64,000 nucleotides of DNA from Micavibrio aeruginosavorus (GCA_016432265.1 CP066681.1:1700342-1764341); one strand, 5' to 3'; positions 47,565 through 56,984 are shown, counted from the first letter of the stretch. The notes: a model not told the origin generated them from the sequence alone. A program made the numbers and translations.

Positions 47565-48518
47565 TTATTGGGATTTTTTATCCTTCTTTGCCGCTTCTAC
47601 CTTCGCTTTTTCTGCTTGCGCTTCTGCTGCTTCAATATATTTGTTTGCCTTTTTTTGGAAATCGCTTGCAGTAACTTCGAACGCTTTTTTCCTTAAATCC
47701 GAAAACTCCTTCAGAATGATTTTCTCTCCATCTACTATCTGCGATATCCTCGGTTTTGGCAGTTTTTCTAAGGTAGCGCCTAAAAACTCACAATCTCCTT
47801 CGGTGTTCCGCGCGATCTCAAAAAACTCTTTTGTTTTGAAATTGAAATTTAGCGAATTAACGCGGCAAGTCCCCTCGTTCATAGGCACCGCGTCCACCTC
47901 GTCACTTTCCCAACGGGTTATTTTATAGAGATCAGTACCCATATCCATGATCTGATATGTTTGCGACCAAGAATCCTGTTCGGGTGTCATTAAAACAATC
48001 ATGCTATATTCGCAGTAATTATCCGCTTTATAGCATGTAACTTTTACATGGTTGATTGGATAAGCAATACGATCTTCAAGTATCGTTGTTGTACCTTCGA
48101 CTTGTGCTGTATCTTTTGTGATATAGCTGGAGAAGTTCTGAGGGAACAATACCGTACCAAGCTTCTGCATTTCAGCACGTTGTTCCATGTTATAGATTTG
48201 CCACACCGTCAGTACGCCGGTTGGTTCGTCCCCTAAATCCTTCTGAAAGGCTTTTACTGCAGCATCATAATCATTGACACCCGGATACATTAAAAGATTA
48301 AGATACATCGCAAAGAGTAATTCCGACCCCTCCCCTAAGCCATTTTGCATGGCGAAGAGATACATCATCGGTACATCGCTACTACGAACCTTTTCAGGCA
48401 GATCAGCCAGTTGTTGCGGTGTATAATCTCTATATTTTTTTATCGCATCATCATCAGCAAATGCTGGGGCCGTCAGATAAGCTGCTATCAGTATGCCAGC
48501 TAAAAAAATCTTTCTCAT
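47565..48518 (-). CDS. AT-rich exported hypothetical protein
   Basis: 317 residues with a signal peptide (MRKIFLAGILIAAYLTAPAFA). Residues about 85-115 (NDYDAAVKAFQKDLGDEPTG) resemble a peptidoglycan-binding domain, weakly. The C-terminus is a lysine/alanine helix (AAEAQAEKAKVEAAKK). It contains four later cysteines. I place the start at the ATG 48518 (GGAGA upstream); a TTG at 48524 is possible. It is part of the AT-rich patch beside the integrase stub. Confidence 0.65.
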   Translation of the reverse strand: MRKIFLAGILIAAYLTAPAFADDDAIKKYRDYTPQQLADLPEKVRSSDVPMMYLFAMQNGLGEGSELLFAMYLNLLMYPGVNDYDAAVKAFQKDLGDEPTGVLTVWQIYNMEQRAEMQKLGTVLFPQNFSSYITKDTAQVEGTTTILEDRIAYPINHVKVTCYKADNYCEYSMIVLMTPEQDSWSQTYQIMDMGTDLYKITRWESDEVDAVPMNEGTCRVNSLNFNFKTKEFFEIARNTEGDCEFLGATLEKLPKPRISQIVDGEKIILKEFSDLRKKAFEVTASDFQKKANKYIEAAEAQAEKAKVEAAKKDKKSQ

Positions 48519-48576
48519 ATACAATCTCCACGTCTCCAGGAGAACTCAAAAGTCATTTCAAGCAGATGAGGCGTTT

Positions 48577-48687
48577 CTAGCATAAATGCTTATCTATTAC
48601 CTCAAGGTACATTCCCACCGAATCAGCCAACTTATAGGGCTTTTCACGGGGTGGGGCATTCTTACAGGCGGCGTTTGTAAGGGCCAT
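48577..48687 (-). pseudogene. 5' remnant of a P4-type tyrosine integrase
   Basis: Codons 1-36 read MALTNAACKNAPPREKPYKL then ADSVGMYLEV, the characteristic N-terminus (DUF4102) of P4-type integrases, and then hit a TAG. The rest of the gene (about 350-400 residues in intact members) is missing. It lies 177 bases past the 3' end of tRNA-Ser, on the same strand as the tRNA, the usual arrangement of an element inserted at a tRNA 3' end. Confidence 0.78.
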
Positions 48688-48689
48688 TC

Positions 48690-48741
48690 TGGGGGCATCC
48701 TGTTAGCTTTTCTTAGTCTTATGCCCCCATTCTTGCCCCCA
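48690..48741. repeat. TGGGGGCA octamers next to the integrase remnant
   Basis: One TGGGGGCA at 48690-48697 and two inverted copies (TGCCCCCA) at 48722-48729 and 48734-48741. These sit directly before the integrase start and resemble arm-type sites used by tRNA-targeting integrases. The assignment is inference. Confidence 0.4.
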
Positions 48742-48863
48742 AAACCCGTGGATGTAAAGACATATCCATGAATCCACAAAGACATGGATGCACTAAAACC
48801 CCTTTATTTATCAGGGTTTCATGAACATCTATAAACTGTTGTGAAGCTGGGTGAAGATGATAA

Positions 48864-48955
<92 letters not shown>

Positions 48956-49165
48956 GCATGCCCGCCATGGTAGACGAACAGGGCTATCAGTTACCAGCAA
49001 ACAACGCGCAGATCAACAGTTTATCCCGCCTATTGTTGTCATAATCCTACAAAATGTGTGCGCTTGTCGGCAGGGCGGCAGCCTGCGCGATTGCAAGCCG
49101 GGATGGATCGTCGATAATAGGGCGCGGGGCACGCCCCCGCAGCAAACAAGATACAGGAAACCCCG

Positions 49166-50686
49166 ATGAGTACTGCCAGAAAGCCCGCCGCCACCCGCCG
49201 TAAAACCGCCGCGCCTGTACCGCGCAAGACCGCGCGGGCGCTTGACCTGTGGCCGGATAACTTCACCGGCAGCGCTGGAAAACAGACGGTCACTATCACC
49301 GCCCTCAAGAGCCCGGCTGCCACCGACTGGATAAAGAAGGCGGATACCGCTACCCGCGCCCGCGCAACTGAATCAGGTTTTTCAGCCAAGCCCGGCCAGG
49401 TGATGGCGGTTTACGACGCAGATGGAACGCTCGCGCATGTGCTGGTCGGGGTGAACGACCCTGTGCAGACCTTCGACCTCGCCGCGGCCTCCGACTATCT
49501 GGCGCGCAACCTCTCTGAAACGACATTGAAAAAAACCGTATTCACGCTGGCGGGCCTCAAAGGTGCCGACGTCACGCAGGCCTGCATCGGCTGGGGCATT
49601 GCCGGATACCGCTTTGAAAATTACAAGGCGAAGAAAACCGCCACCCTGCCCTGCCTGCTCTGGCCGAAGGATGCAGACAAAGTATCGGCCCGCGCCCATA
49701 TCGAAGCCGCTTTGCTTGTTCGCACACTCATCAATATTCCGGCAAACGATCTGGGGCCGGATGAGCTGGAGCAGGTCGTGCGCCACGTGGCGCAGGCCGA
49801 GGGGCTTAGCGTCAGCGTTATTCGCGATCAGGATTTACTGGCGAAGAATTTCCCGATGATCTACGCCGTCGGCAAGGGCAGCCCGCGCCGCCCGCGGTTG
49901 ATCGATCTGACATGGGGCGACCCGAAGCACCCGGCGGTAACGCTCGTCGGCAAGGGCGTGTGCTTCGATACGGGGGGGCTGAACCTGAAGCCGGGGGCGG
50001 CCATGTATACCATGAAAAAGGATATGGGCGGCGGAGCGCACGCGCTGGCGCTCGCCTTGCTGATCGTCCGCCACAAACTGCCCGTGCGTGTGCGGGTTCT
50101 GATTCCGACCGTGGAGAATTCCGTCTCCGGCGAATCCTTCCGACCGTCCGATGTCATCAACAGCCGCAAGGGCGTGACCATCGAAGTGGGTGATACCGAT
50201 GCCGAAGGCCGCCTGATTCTGGGTGACGCCCTGACCTATGGTGCGGAAGCCAAGCCGGCCTTCATGGTCAACTTCGCCACCCTGACCGGCGGTGTCGCCA
50301 TCGGCCCCGAAGTTCCGGCGATGTTTTCAAATAACGAAAAACTGGCGTTCGCGATCAAGGAGATCAGCGAGCGCGTTTACGACCCCCTATGGCCGCTACC
50401 GCTGATCCAGTCCTATCGCAAGCATATCGCAAGCGATATCGCCGATATCTGCAGCACCGCCAACGTGCGCGGCGGCACCATTCATGCGGCGCTGTTCCTT
50501 GAAACTTTTGTAGACCCCAAGGTCGACTGGGTTCATATTGATCTTTTCGGATGGGAAACGGGCGGACGCCTCGGGCGCTCGAAAGGCGGCACTGAAATGG
50601 GACTGCGCGCGCTTTATGCCTATATCGAGGAACGCTTCGGTTCAGCCCAAAAGACAAAGGCAGGAAAAAGCCGCAAGACAAAATGA
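49166..50686 (+). CDS. leucyl aminopeptidase (peptidase M17)
   Basis: 506 residues. Zinc/manganese-dependent aminopeptidase. The metal ligands lie in VGKGVCFDTGGLNLKPG, MKKDMGGGAHAL, and VGDTDAEGRLILGDALTYG. A roughly 35-residue Lys/Arg/Ala-rich N-terminal tail precedes the domain. The gene overlaps the next by four bases (ATGA), forming an operon with an NlpC/P60 enzyme, which hints that it acts on wall-derived peptides. The exact name (pepA/pepB type) is uncertain. Confidence 0.93.
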   Translation: MSTARKPAATRRKTAAPVPRKTARALDLWPDNFTGSAGKQTVTITALKSPAATDWIKKADTATRARATESGFSAKPGQVMAVYDADGTLAHVLVGVNDPVQTFDLAAASDYLARNLSETTLKKTVFTLAGLKGADVTQACIGWGIAGYRFENYKAKKTATLPCLLWPKDADKVSARAHIEAALLVRTLINIPANDLGPDELEQVVRHVAQAEGLSVSVIRDQDLLAKNFPMIYAVGKGSPRRPRLIDLTWGDPKHPAVTLVGKGVCFDTGGLNLKPGAAMYTMKKDMGGGAHALALALLIVRHKLPVRVRVLIPTVENSVSGESFRPSDVINSRKGVTIEVGDTDAEGRLILGDALTYGAEAKPAFMVNFATLTGGVAIGPEVPAMFSNNEKLAFAIKEISERVYDPLWPLPLIQSYRKHIASDIADICSTANVRGGTIHAALFLETFVDPKVDWVHIDLFGWETGGRLGRSKGGTEMGLRALYAYIEERFGSAQKTKAGKSRKTK

Positions 50687-51459
50687 AAAAGACCGCCCCG
50701 CATATCACCATTGCGACGACCGCCGATATCCTTGAGGCCCCGGCCTTAAGCGATCATATCGGCCGCCGTGAATCGCAGTTGCTGTTGGGGGAGGTTTTCA
50801 ACGTCGAGGCCCGCGAGGGCGATTTCCTGCGCGGATATTCCCGCCATGACGGCTATCGCGGTTATGTGCACAAGGACAGGCTGCGACCGGAACAGGCGCG
50901 CGCCACCCATGTCTGCAGCCACCATCTCAGCATCATCCATACAGGCCCCGGCATCAAAACCCGGGACATCATGGCGGTCAGCCATCTATCCCGCCTACGG
51001 ATCGAGAAAAACTCCCTGACCAACGGCTTTCTGAAGGTCGTGGGGCTGGGCTGGATCCCTGCGGAACACGTAGCCCCCGTCCAATCGCTGCGGCAGCGCA
51101 TCGACCATGTGGAACGGGCGCTCGATTTTCTGGGCACCCCCTATCGCTATGGCGGGAGGTCTTCATTGGGGATCGACTGTTCAGGGCTGGTGCAGATTGT
51201 GTTGACTGGCAGCGGCTATAACCGCATTCCGCGCGACGCCGACCGGCAGGAAAAATCCAGCCACGTGGGCATAAAGATCGACCCTGCCTTGGCCCAGCGC
51301 GGCGATATCGTGTTTTTTCCACAGCATGTCGGGATCATGGTCGGAAAGGATACGATTATCAGCGCCACCGAGAAATACTCCGGCGTCGTGATCGAAACGC
51401 TTGATGAACTGGCCGCGCGTCAGGGCGGCATTACGGCTGTGCGGCGGCCCCGCCCATAA
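50683..51459 (+). CDS. NlpC/P60 cysteine peptidase with SH3-like domains
   Basis: 258 residues. The first half (about 1-130) is made of SH3-like beta-strands (REGDFLRGYSRHDGYRGYVH). The second half is an NlpC/P60 domain with catalytic C166 (GIDCSGLVQ) and H215 (QHVGIMV). No signal peptide is visible, so a cytoplasmic dipeptidase acting on recycled muropeptides, like YkfC-type enzymes, is likely. Its end overlaps the convergent membrane gene by 29 bases. Confidence 0.88.
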   Translation: MKKTAPHITIATTADILEAPALSDHIGRRESQLLLGEVFNVEAREGDFLRGYSRHDGYRGYVHKDRLRPEQARATHVCSHHLSIIHTGPGIKTRDIMAVSHLSRLRIEKNSLTNGFLKVVGLGWIPAEHVAPVQSLRQRIDHVERALDFLGTPYRYGGRSSLGIDCSGLVQIVLTGSGYNRIPRDADRQEKSSHVGIKIDPALAQRGDIVFFPQHVGIMVGKDTIISATEKYSGVVIETLDELAARQGGITAVRRPRP

Positions 51460-52024
51460 CCCTGCGCCGTATCAGCAGCATCAGCGCCAAACCCAGATTG
51501 ACGGCACTGACAAATGCCGGGTAGGCCACCGTTGCGAACTCATAGCGCTCGAGCGATATCACGGCGAGGAAAAACGTCAGCGACCCCAGAAGCCATGTTT
51601 GTACAACCTCTTCATGCGGCTTGTTCCATGATTTGCGTATGGTCGGTATATAGGCGAACACCTCAATCGCGAGCAGGATCATGACAGCCAGCGCAGGATT
51701 ATCCGCCAGCAGCCACACCGGGATAGACATAAAGGCTGCGACCAGAGCCATCCAGTCGACCGGGCGGATGTCGCGCTTCCCAAAACACAACGCCAGCAAT
51801 ACGACCGTGAAACACAAACCGGCGTTCAACGCCACGACCCATGCTCCGGCTCCGCCGCCTTCGGCGAACTGCACGGCAGCGGCAATACCGGTAATCACGC
51901 CGAAGATCAGCCAACTGAAAACATGGGGTTGGGTTTTGCGCGCCAGAATGCCGCGGTAATAAGGCACGAGGCAGTAGATTGCCAGAAACATCCCCGCATA
52001 GGAGAGCCATTCGTTTAAGGGCAT
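51431..52024 (-). CDS. small multi-pass membrane protein (PQ-loop-like)
   Basis: 197 residues, about six or seven helices. The RKTQPHVFSWLIFGVITGIAA segment and the related IRKSWNKPHEEVVQTWLLGS resemble PQ-loop/SemiSWEET repeats, which move sugars or amino acids. The match is weak. It starts ten bases inside the end of the Mur ligase gene, so the two are co-transcribed, possibly for handling muropeptide or sugar intermediates. Confidence 0.6.
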   Translation of the reverse strand: MPLNEWLSYAGMFLAIYCLVPYYRGILARKTQPHVFSWLIFGVITGIAAAVQFAEGGGAGAWVVALNAGLCFTVVLLALCFGKRDIRPVDWMALVAAFMSIPVWLLADNPALAVMILLAIEVFAYIPTIRKSWNKPHEEVVQTWLLGSLTFFLAVISLERYEFATVAYPAFVSAVNLGLALMLLIRRRVMGGAAAQP

Positions 52025-53433
52025 GGCGCGGCCTTGATATCCGCCAGAATGGCATGGCAGAAATCGGTCAGCGTATCGTCACGGGCGCCCATGACTACAA
52101 TGCGGTCATCTTTGCGGGCTTCGGCGCGGATGAAATCACGGATCAGGTCGCGGGTGGGCAAATGACGCGCCATGCGTCCGCCGCTCGTGACATCATTGAT
52201 CAAATCGGCCGATGAAATATCTTTCTGCGCCGTTCCCCCGGCATAATAAATATCCGGCATCAGCAGAACATCGTTCGCCGCCATACCCCTGACAAAGGAC
52301 TCGACGATCTCCCGCCGCATCATCTTCATCGGGCCGAATCCGTGCGGCTGGAAAATGACGATCAGCCGTCCCGGCGTCTGGCGCAATGCGGAAAGCGAGG
52401 CCGCGATTTTATCCGGGTTGTGGGCGAAATCATCGATCACGCTGATGTCATGGGCGCGGCCGACGAATTCAAGGCGGCGCTTGACTCCCTTGAAGCTTGA
52501 AAGCGCCAGCGCACAATCCGCCAGCGGCACACCGGCCATGCGGGCAGCCCCCATCGCAGTCAGGGCGTTTTCAACATTATGGCGGCCCGGCACCGGAAGA
52601 ATGACATTGACTGAGCCAACGCCCTGACCCTCGCTGACACGGAATCTGACTTCGTCTGCCCCGTAAACGATATTGTCGGCAAAAAGCGTCGCCGCCTTGT
52701 TGCTATGGCTGAAAGTCACAGTACGCTGCGGGTTTTCTGCCGTCAGGCACGAAGCTTCCGGGTCGTCCAGATTGACCACGGCCCCTTCTTTTGCCTTCTT
52801 CAGGAAATCTATGAACAGCGGTCTGATCTGGTCGACCGGCTTATGATCCAGCGTGATATTGGTCAACACGGATATGGCAGGCTGATATAGCGCGATCGAG
52901 CCGTCGCTTTCATCGGCCTCGATCACGATGATTCCGCTTTTGCCGATCACGGCATTGCCCAGCCCCTGAGCGCCTTGCGCCACGGCATTCATCATCGTGG
53001 CGCCGTTGATCACCGTCGCATCGAGCCCCGCCTGATTGAGGATATGCCCCAGCATCCCGGTAACAGTCGATTTGCCGCTTGTGCCCCCGACAGCGATCCC
53101 CCTGCGGCTGTTAAATATCTCGGCCAGAAGCTCGGCCCGTTTTTGTATCGGTATATTCAGCGCCCGCGCCGCCTTGACATCGGGAATGCTTTCCTCGATA
53201 GCGCTTGAAACCACGAGAGTAGACACGGACGCATCAATCCCCGAACCGTCCTGCGGATAAATCACAACACCGGCATCGGCCAACGCCTTGAATTTGTCGG
53301 GCGAGTGCCCCTGATCGTGGCTGCGATCCGACCCCTTGACGACATGGCCCTCAGAAATCAGAGCCAACGCCAGAGCGCTCATGCCGCTGCCGCCGATTCC
53401 ACAGAAAAAATATGCCCGAGGCGTTCCTGTCAT
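52015..53433 (-). CDS. Mur ligase of the MurC/Mpl type
   Basis: 472 residues. N-terminal nucleotide-binding GIGGSGMSALALAL, ATP loop GGTSGKSTVTGML, central EADESDGS, and C-terminal DDFAHNPDKIAASL. MurC adds L-Ala to UDP-MurNAc, Mpl adds a recycled tripeptide. The DDFAHNP box is closer to Mpl than to MurC (DDYGHHP). Its neighbours (NlpC/P60, aminopeptidase) favour a recycling role. It starts five bases after the lipoprotein gene. Confidence 0.85.
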   Translation of the reverse strand: MTGTPRAYFFCGIGGSGMSALALALISEGHVVKGSDRSHDQGHSPDKFKALADAGVVIYPQDGSGIDASVSTLVVSSAIEESIPDVKAARALNIPIQKRAELLAEIFNSRRGIAVGGTSGKSTVTGMLGHILNQAGLDATVINGATMMNAVAQGAQGLGNAVIGKSGIIVIEADESDGSIALYQPAISVLTNITLDHKPVDQIRPLFIDFLKKAKEGAVVNLDDPEASCLTAENPQRTVTFSHSNKAATLFADNIVYGADEVRFRVSEGQGVGSVNVILPVPGRHNVENALTAMGAARMAGVPLADCALALSSFKGVKRRLEFVGRAHDISVIDDFAHNPDKIAASLSALRQTPGRLIVIFQPHGFGPMKMMRREIVESFVRGMAANDVLLMPDIYYAGGTAQKDISSADLINDVTSGGRMARHLPTRDLIRDFIRAEARKDDRIVVMGARDDTLTDFCHAILADIKAAPCP

Positions 53434-53438
53434 GGTCT

Positions 53439-54191
53439 TTATTGTTGGGATGGTGCCGTCATATCGACCGGCGCGCCGATAGCCGCCGGAGTCGAAAATC
53501 CACCGAAGATGTGCGGATTCATCGACTTAGTCAGACTATCAGCCGACATGCTTTTGCTGTTGCTGGGTACCGGCGGCGCTACAACCTCTGTAACCGGAGC
53601 CGCGCTCTTTTCTGCTGCAGGCGCATCCGCGCCCAAAAGCCCGGTGCCCGAACCAGCATCGAGATCTTCCCGCTTGGTCAAGCCAGGAACCGTCGTGCCG
53701 CCATCACGCATCAGGGCCGGTTGGCCGGGGCGGAACTCTTCAACCCCTTTCAGCTCCGGATGATCGTCAAAGAATTCATTATAAGGCGGCTGTGGATAGC
53801 TTTGTGGCTGCATCCCTTCAAAGCTGATGACGATTTTATCCGGCAACTCATACATCGCCGCCGAAAGATGATCAACCGCCACACCTGTGCCCGCATTCGA
53901 AATATTAAAGAACGTGCTATCAGGCGTTTTGGGTTCGACGACAACTGTCTTCTCCCGGTTTCCCGGCGCCAGACAGCGAATGGTATAAGGATCCGGAGAT
54001 TTCGTGACCTTAAGCGTCTGCGGAGGATAGAAGCGGAAGCTGAAATCCCTGTTCTGCATATAGCACAGCGTGTTCTTGGCCCCCTGCGTTTCAATCGTCA
54101 CGTCTTGAATTTGTCCGTCGACGAGCGTCGAACAGGAAGCAAGCAGGAAAGCCACGGCGGCATAGCGAAGCTGGCGGATCATAGAAAACAT
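53439..54191 (-). CDS. lipoprotein of unknown function
   Basis: 250 residues. A lipobox (FLLASC, acylated C20) follows a short signal sequence, so it is anchored in a membrane. The middle part has beta-strand-like repeats (VTIETQGAKNTLCYMQNRDF). The C-terminal half is Pro/Ser/Ala-rich and low complexity. Not recognised. It is followed by the Mur ligase gene in the same direction, with a five-base gap. Confidence 0.65.
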   Translation of the reverse strand: MFSMIRQLRYAAVAFLLASCSTLVDGQIQDVTIETQGAKNTLCYMQNRDFSFRFYPPQTLKVTKSPDPYTIRCLAPGNREKTVVVEPKTPDSTFFNISNAGTGVAVDHLSAAMYELPDKIVISFEGMQPQSYPQPPYNEFFDDHPELKGVEEFRPGQPALMRDGGTTVPGLTKREDLDAGSGTGLLGADAPAAEKSAAPVTEVVAPPVPSNSKSMSADSLTKSMNPHIFGGFSTPAAIGAPVDMTAPSQQ

Positions 54192-54299
54192 TCCCGGTGA
54201 AAGACCGCAAAGGGCCCGTGAATCAAACTCTTTACAGATTAACGGGAAAGCCCGCCGGAAACAACGGCAGAACAGTCAAAATTACCATAATTTACGAGA

Positions 54300-54923
54300 T
54301 CAAGCCATAACCGGTGCGGTCGGCGCCTGAGACACATTATCCCGGCGCGGCGGCTGCACAGGATTCTCGGGAGCCCGATCCAGTCTGCCAACATCGCTGC
54401 CGGCCCTATCGAGGATGCGCTTATCATCGAGGATAATCGTATAGTCCGGCGGGTCGTTCTTGGCCGTGCGATTGAGTTGATACTCTTCCTTGTAGTAATC
54501 ATAAGTACGTTGCGAGTGCACCTCTATACTTGTCACCCGCCCGCCTTCTTCTTCCAGATAGTCATCGATGCCCCGGGTTTTCACACCCATTTTCCCGTCA
54601 AGGTTATTATCGAGGTGCTTCAGGCCAACAACACCCATCATGGCTTCACCCTGCGGAATCCTTTCCCGCAAATAGGAATATTGCTCACTGTCGTCAAATC
54701 TTTGAAGCTGGAGCTCTTCCTGCCGCGCTTTCAGTCCTTTCAGCAAACTATCGCGCTCTTCCTCAGGCATTCTGGCGACAAAATCGACAGCAAATTCCTG
54801 CATAGACATGCTAGGCTTATCCCGCTCGTATTCCTCAACCATCCTCTTCTCAACCGCCTTTGCCTCCGGCGTAGACATATCCTGCATATCTTTCCAGGTT
54901 ACGTCGGCAAAATGCACTTTCAT
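54300..54923 (-). CDS. C-terminal part of a ChaN/Ere-like protein (split gene)
   Basis: 207 residues, charged, no membrane segment. It is in the same frame as the ORF at 54996-55349, and the only break is a TGA at 54996-54998. Between them the frame reads VEGDAREVYKENFTRTVENA, continuous with both sides. So the two are probably one protein of about 350 residues, interrupted. If the ATG at 54923 is used, this part is made alone. Confidence 0.5.
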   Translation of the reverse strand: MKVHFADVTWKDMQDMSTPEAKAVEKRMVEEYERDKPSMSMQEFAVDFVARMPEEERDSLLKGLKARQEELQLQRFDDSEQYSYLRERIPQGEAMMGVVGLKHLDNNLDGKMGVKTRGIDDYLEEEGGRVTSIEVHSQRTYDYYKEEYQLNRTAKNDPPDYTIILDDKRILDRAGSDVGRLDRAPENPVQPPRRDNVSQAPTAPVMA

Positions 54924-54995
54924 GCCCGCCGCCTTGGCATTTTCAACCGTGCGCGTGAAATTTTCCTTGTAGACCTCGCGCGCGTCACCTTCAAC

Positions 54996-55349
54996 TCATT
55001 GCGTTCCAAAACCGGCAAGACCTTTTTTAAATTCATCACGACCGATCTTTCCGGCAACAAAGTCGTCGGCATATGATTGAAAATCACTAGGAAATTCAAG
55101 AGCCAGATGCTTGACGCCGTTCTGCGCCGCAACCTTGAAGGCATCAGGATTGTTCGCCAGCAATTCATATTGTTTGAGCATCACGCCATCGGTGTGAGGC
55201 TCGCCAAAAAACACGTGTCCCCCGTTGCGGGTCGCCTTATCGACCAGGGACGTCAAACCGGGCGATGCCTCGGTATTTGGCAAGTGGGTGCTATAGCCGC
55301 TTGCCAGATTGTATTTCTCCATCAGTCTTTGTTGTTGCCGTAAATCCAA
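54996..55349 (-). CDS. N-terminal part of a ChaN/Ere-like protein (split gene)
   Basis: 117 residues ending at a TGA. The segment GGHVFFGEPHTDGVMLKQYE followed by GVKHLALEFPSDFQSYADDF resembles the EreA/ChaN/TIKI superfamily start (GE-x-H then a Glu in the next strand). The remaining half of the domain lies in the next ORF in the same frame. Its start is ten bases after the upstream gene, so it is in an operon. Confidence 0.5.
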   Translation of the reverse strand: MDLRQQQRLMEKYNLASGYSTHLPNTEASPGLTSLVDKATRNGGHVFFGEPHTDGVMLKQYELLANNPDAFKVAAQNGVKHLALEFPSDFQSYADDFVAGKIGRDEFKKGLAGFGTQ

Positions 55350-55359
55350 TGTAACCGCC

Positions 55360-56304
55360 TTATTCCAGTTCTGGCCGCAAGCCCGGGTCAGCTCTGCGCA
55401 GAATCTCTTGAGCCTTATCTCCTTTGGTCAGACTATCCATCAGAACATCCATGACCATCCGCCCTTCGGCCGCCTGTTTGATCTGCAATGCCAGTTTCAC
55501 CCCTTCAAGGCCGCCAACACCACGATCATAAGCATGAGCCTGACGAAGCAATTCAAGCTCGGCGTCCTGATGCTGCTTGTAACTGGCCGGCAATATCCAC
55601 GGTTTCCTAGCACGCACGTCCCATTCCCCGGCACACCACGTCCTCACATTTTGCAGCGCCTTGTATTCAACAAAATCGGACGCCAGCCGCGCCGTCATGT
55701 CGTGAGGCGCGTATTCCCGCATACGTTCGGCTACGCGGTCGCGCACCTTCTCCATGTATGCATATGCTGCCTCAACCTGCTGATGCGTATCGGGTTGCCG
55801 GGGCGTGAGCCTCATCTGCAAAAACGATTTGGCAAAGTCAGGCGTATAAGTGGGATGATCCACTAAATATTGCAGAATAACTTCAGATGCCGCATCCGGG
55901 TTGCCATGTATAGGCTGCCCGTCTTCGTTCAACGAGGCCAACGGATCCATATCGAATACATTGATCCAGGCAATATCGACCGTCCTCAATTTTATGCCTG
56001 TTCCATCCAGATCGTGCTCATAATCGGCGCGTGCGCCAAAATCGGCAAACGTGCGGAAGATGCACGAGACCTCATTGTCATATTCTTTGCGTGCAGAAAA
56101 ACGATCGGTCAGAGCCTGATAAGGCGGCATGTCGATCATGGCATGGTAATAAGGCCCCTCCGGAAAAACAGTGAAGAGAGTTCCTTCAGGATCTCCCCAA
56201 TCTTCCCGTATATCCTTCCAGACTTGCAGAGCATAGCGCACCTGGGCAGCATTCACATCTACAACACCTGAACGGAGCAGATTTTCCAGTTTTTGCTTGT
56301 CCAC
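55360..56304 (-). CDS. hypothetical soluble protein (314 residues)
   Basis: No signal peptide or membrane helix; not recognised. It is mixed alpha/beta in appearance, with segments such as TFADFGARADYEHDLDG and VDIAWINVFDMDPLA. It precedes the split ChaN/Ere-like gene by ten bases and is probably co-transcribed with it. No catalytic motif is visible. Confidence 0.6.
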   Translation of the reverse strand: MDKQKLENLLRSGVVDVNAAQVRYALQVWKDIREDWGDPEGTLFTVFPEGPYYHAMIDMPPYQALTDRFSARKEYDNEVSCIFRTFADFGARADYEHDLDGTGIKLRTVDIAWINVFDMDPLASLNEDGQPIHGNPDAASEVILQYLVDHPTYTPDFAKSFLQMRLTPRQPDTHQQVEAAYAYMEKVRDRVAERMREYAPHDMTARLASDFVEYKALQNVRTWCAGEWDVRARKPWILPASYKQHQDAELELLRQAHAYDRGVGGLEGVKLALQIKQAAEGRMVMDVLMDSLTKGDKAQEILRRADPGLRPELE

Positions 56305-56525
56305 TCTTCCTCGCCACCGTTTTTATCTTTTTTCTTACGAATATCATTATAAGGTTGTTACGTTAAAAAAGTCATAAAAGAATTTCTTGCTTTATTATTT
56401 AATTACAACGAATTACATTGAACCGCACTCTTGCTGAAGCAATAAGGGCTTCATATGCGCTCCACGCTACGCTAGTCTGACAGCGTTTAACAATCCCCCC
56501 GCTTACCCATAAGGCGGTAGAAACC

Positions 56526-56984
56526 ATGATCGATAACCCGCTGGCATCCCGCTACATCAAGCAGAATTACGACCTCTATCCGCCCACCTTGCAGGCTGTT
56601 TTTAACGCCGTGAACCGTTACGCTTATGAAGCCTGCGCTCCAATCGAAGGCCCTTTAGGCGAAGGCTACGGATACCCGCGCAAGCCACCATTCGATTATC
56701 GGCGGCTGGTGGAGGCAACGACAGATAACATCTCAAGGAAAGTTAAAGACCCGGACGACATGACAGGACGCGGATTGCGAAATGCTCTATCCCGCGCAGC
56801 CCTCACGGATGCCGAACTGGAGAACATCATAGAAATAACAAAAGCAGAAGCTCTGGCCCGTATTGATCAGGCCACTTCAGGCGACAAAAAAGCCTTTCAC
56901 GAGCACGGTCATCACGGCCGCCAATACATCGCATCACACACAGTTGAACGTGTGATGCGGGAAGTTTTGCCGCTTAACCCCTAG
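56526..56984 (+). CDS. hypothetical protein (152 residues)
   Basis: Soluble, rich in Arg, Ala and charged residues, with a helical second half (TDAELENIIEITKAEALARI) and a His-rich HEHGHHGRQY. Not recognised. Its stop overlaps the clpB stop by four bases (convergent). The 220-base gap before it, up to 56305, is AT-rich and shows no gene. Confidence 0.6.
   Translation: MIDNPLASRYIKQNYDLYPPTLQAVFNAVNRYAYEACAPIEGPLGEGYGYPRKPPFDYRRLVEATTDNISRKVKDPDDMTGRGLRNALSRAALTDAELENIIEITKAEALARIDQATSGDKKAFHEHGHHGRQYIASHTVERVMREVLPLNP

Noticed and set aside
48597..48785. Other open frames over the integrase stub
   Set aside because: They do not resemble known proteins, whereas the stub frame matches the integrase N-terminus.
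54920..55168. Second open frame across the TGA in the ChaN/Ere-like gene
   Set aside because: It is a shadow in another frame; the real frame is continuous across the TGA, so no frameshift is needed.
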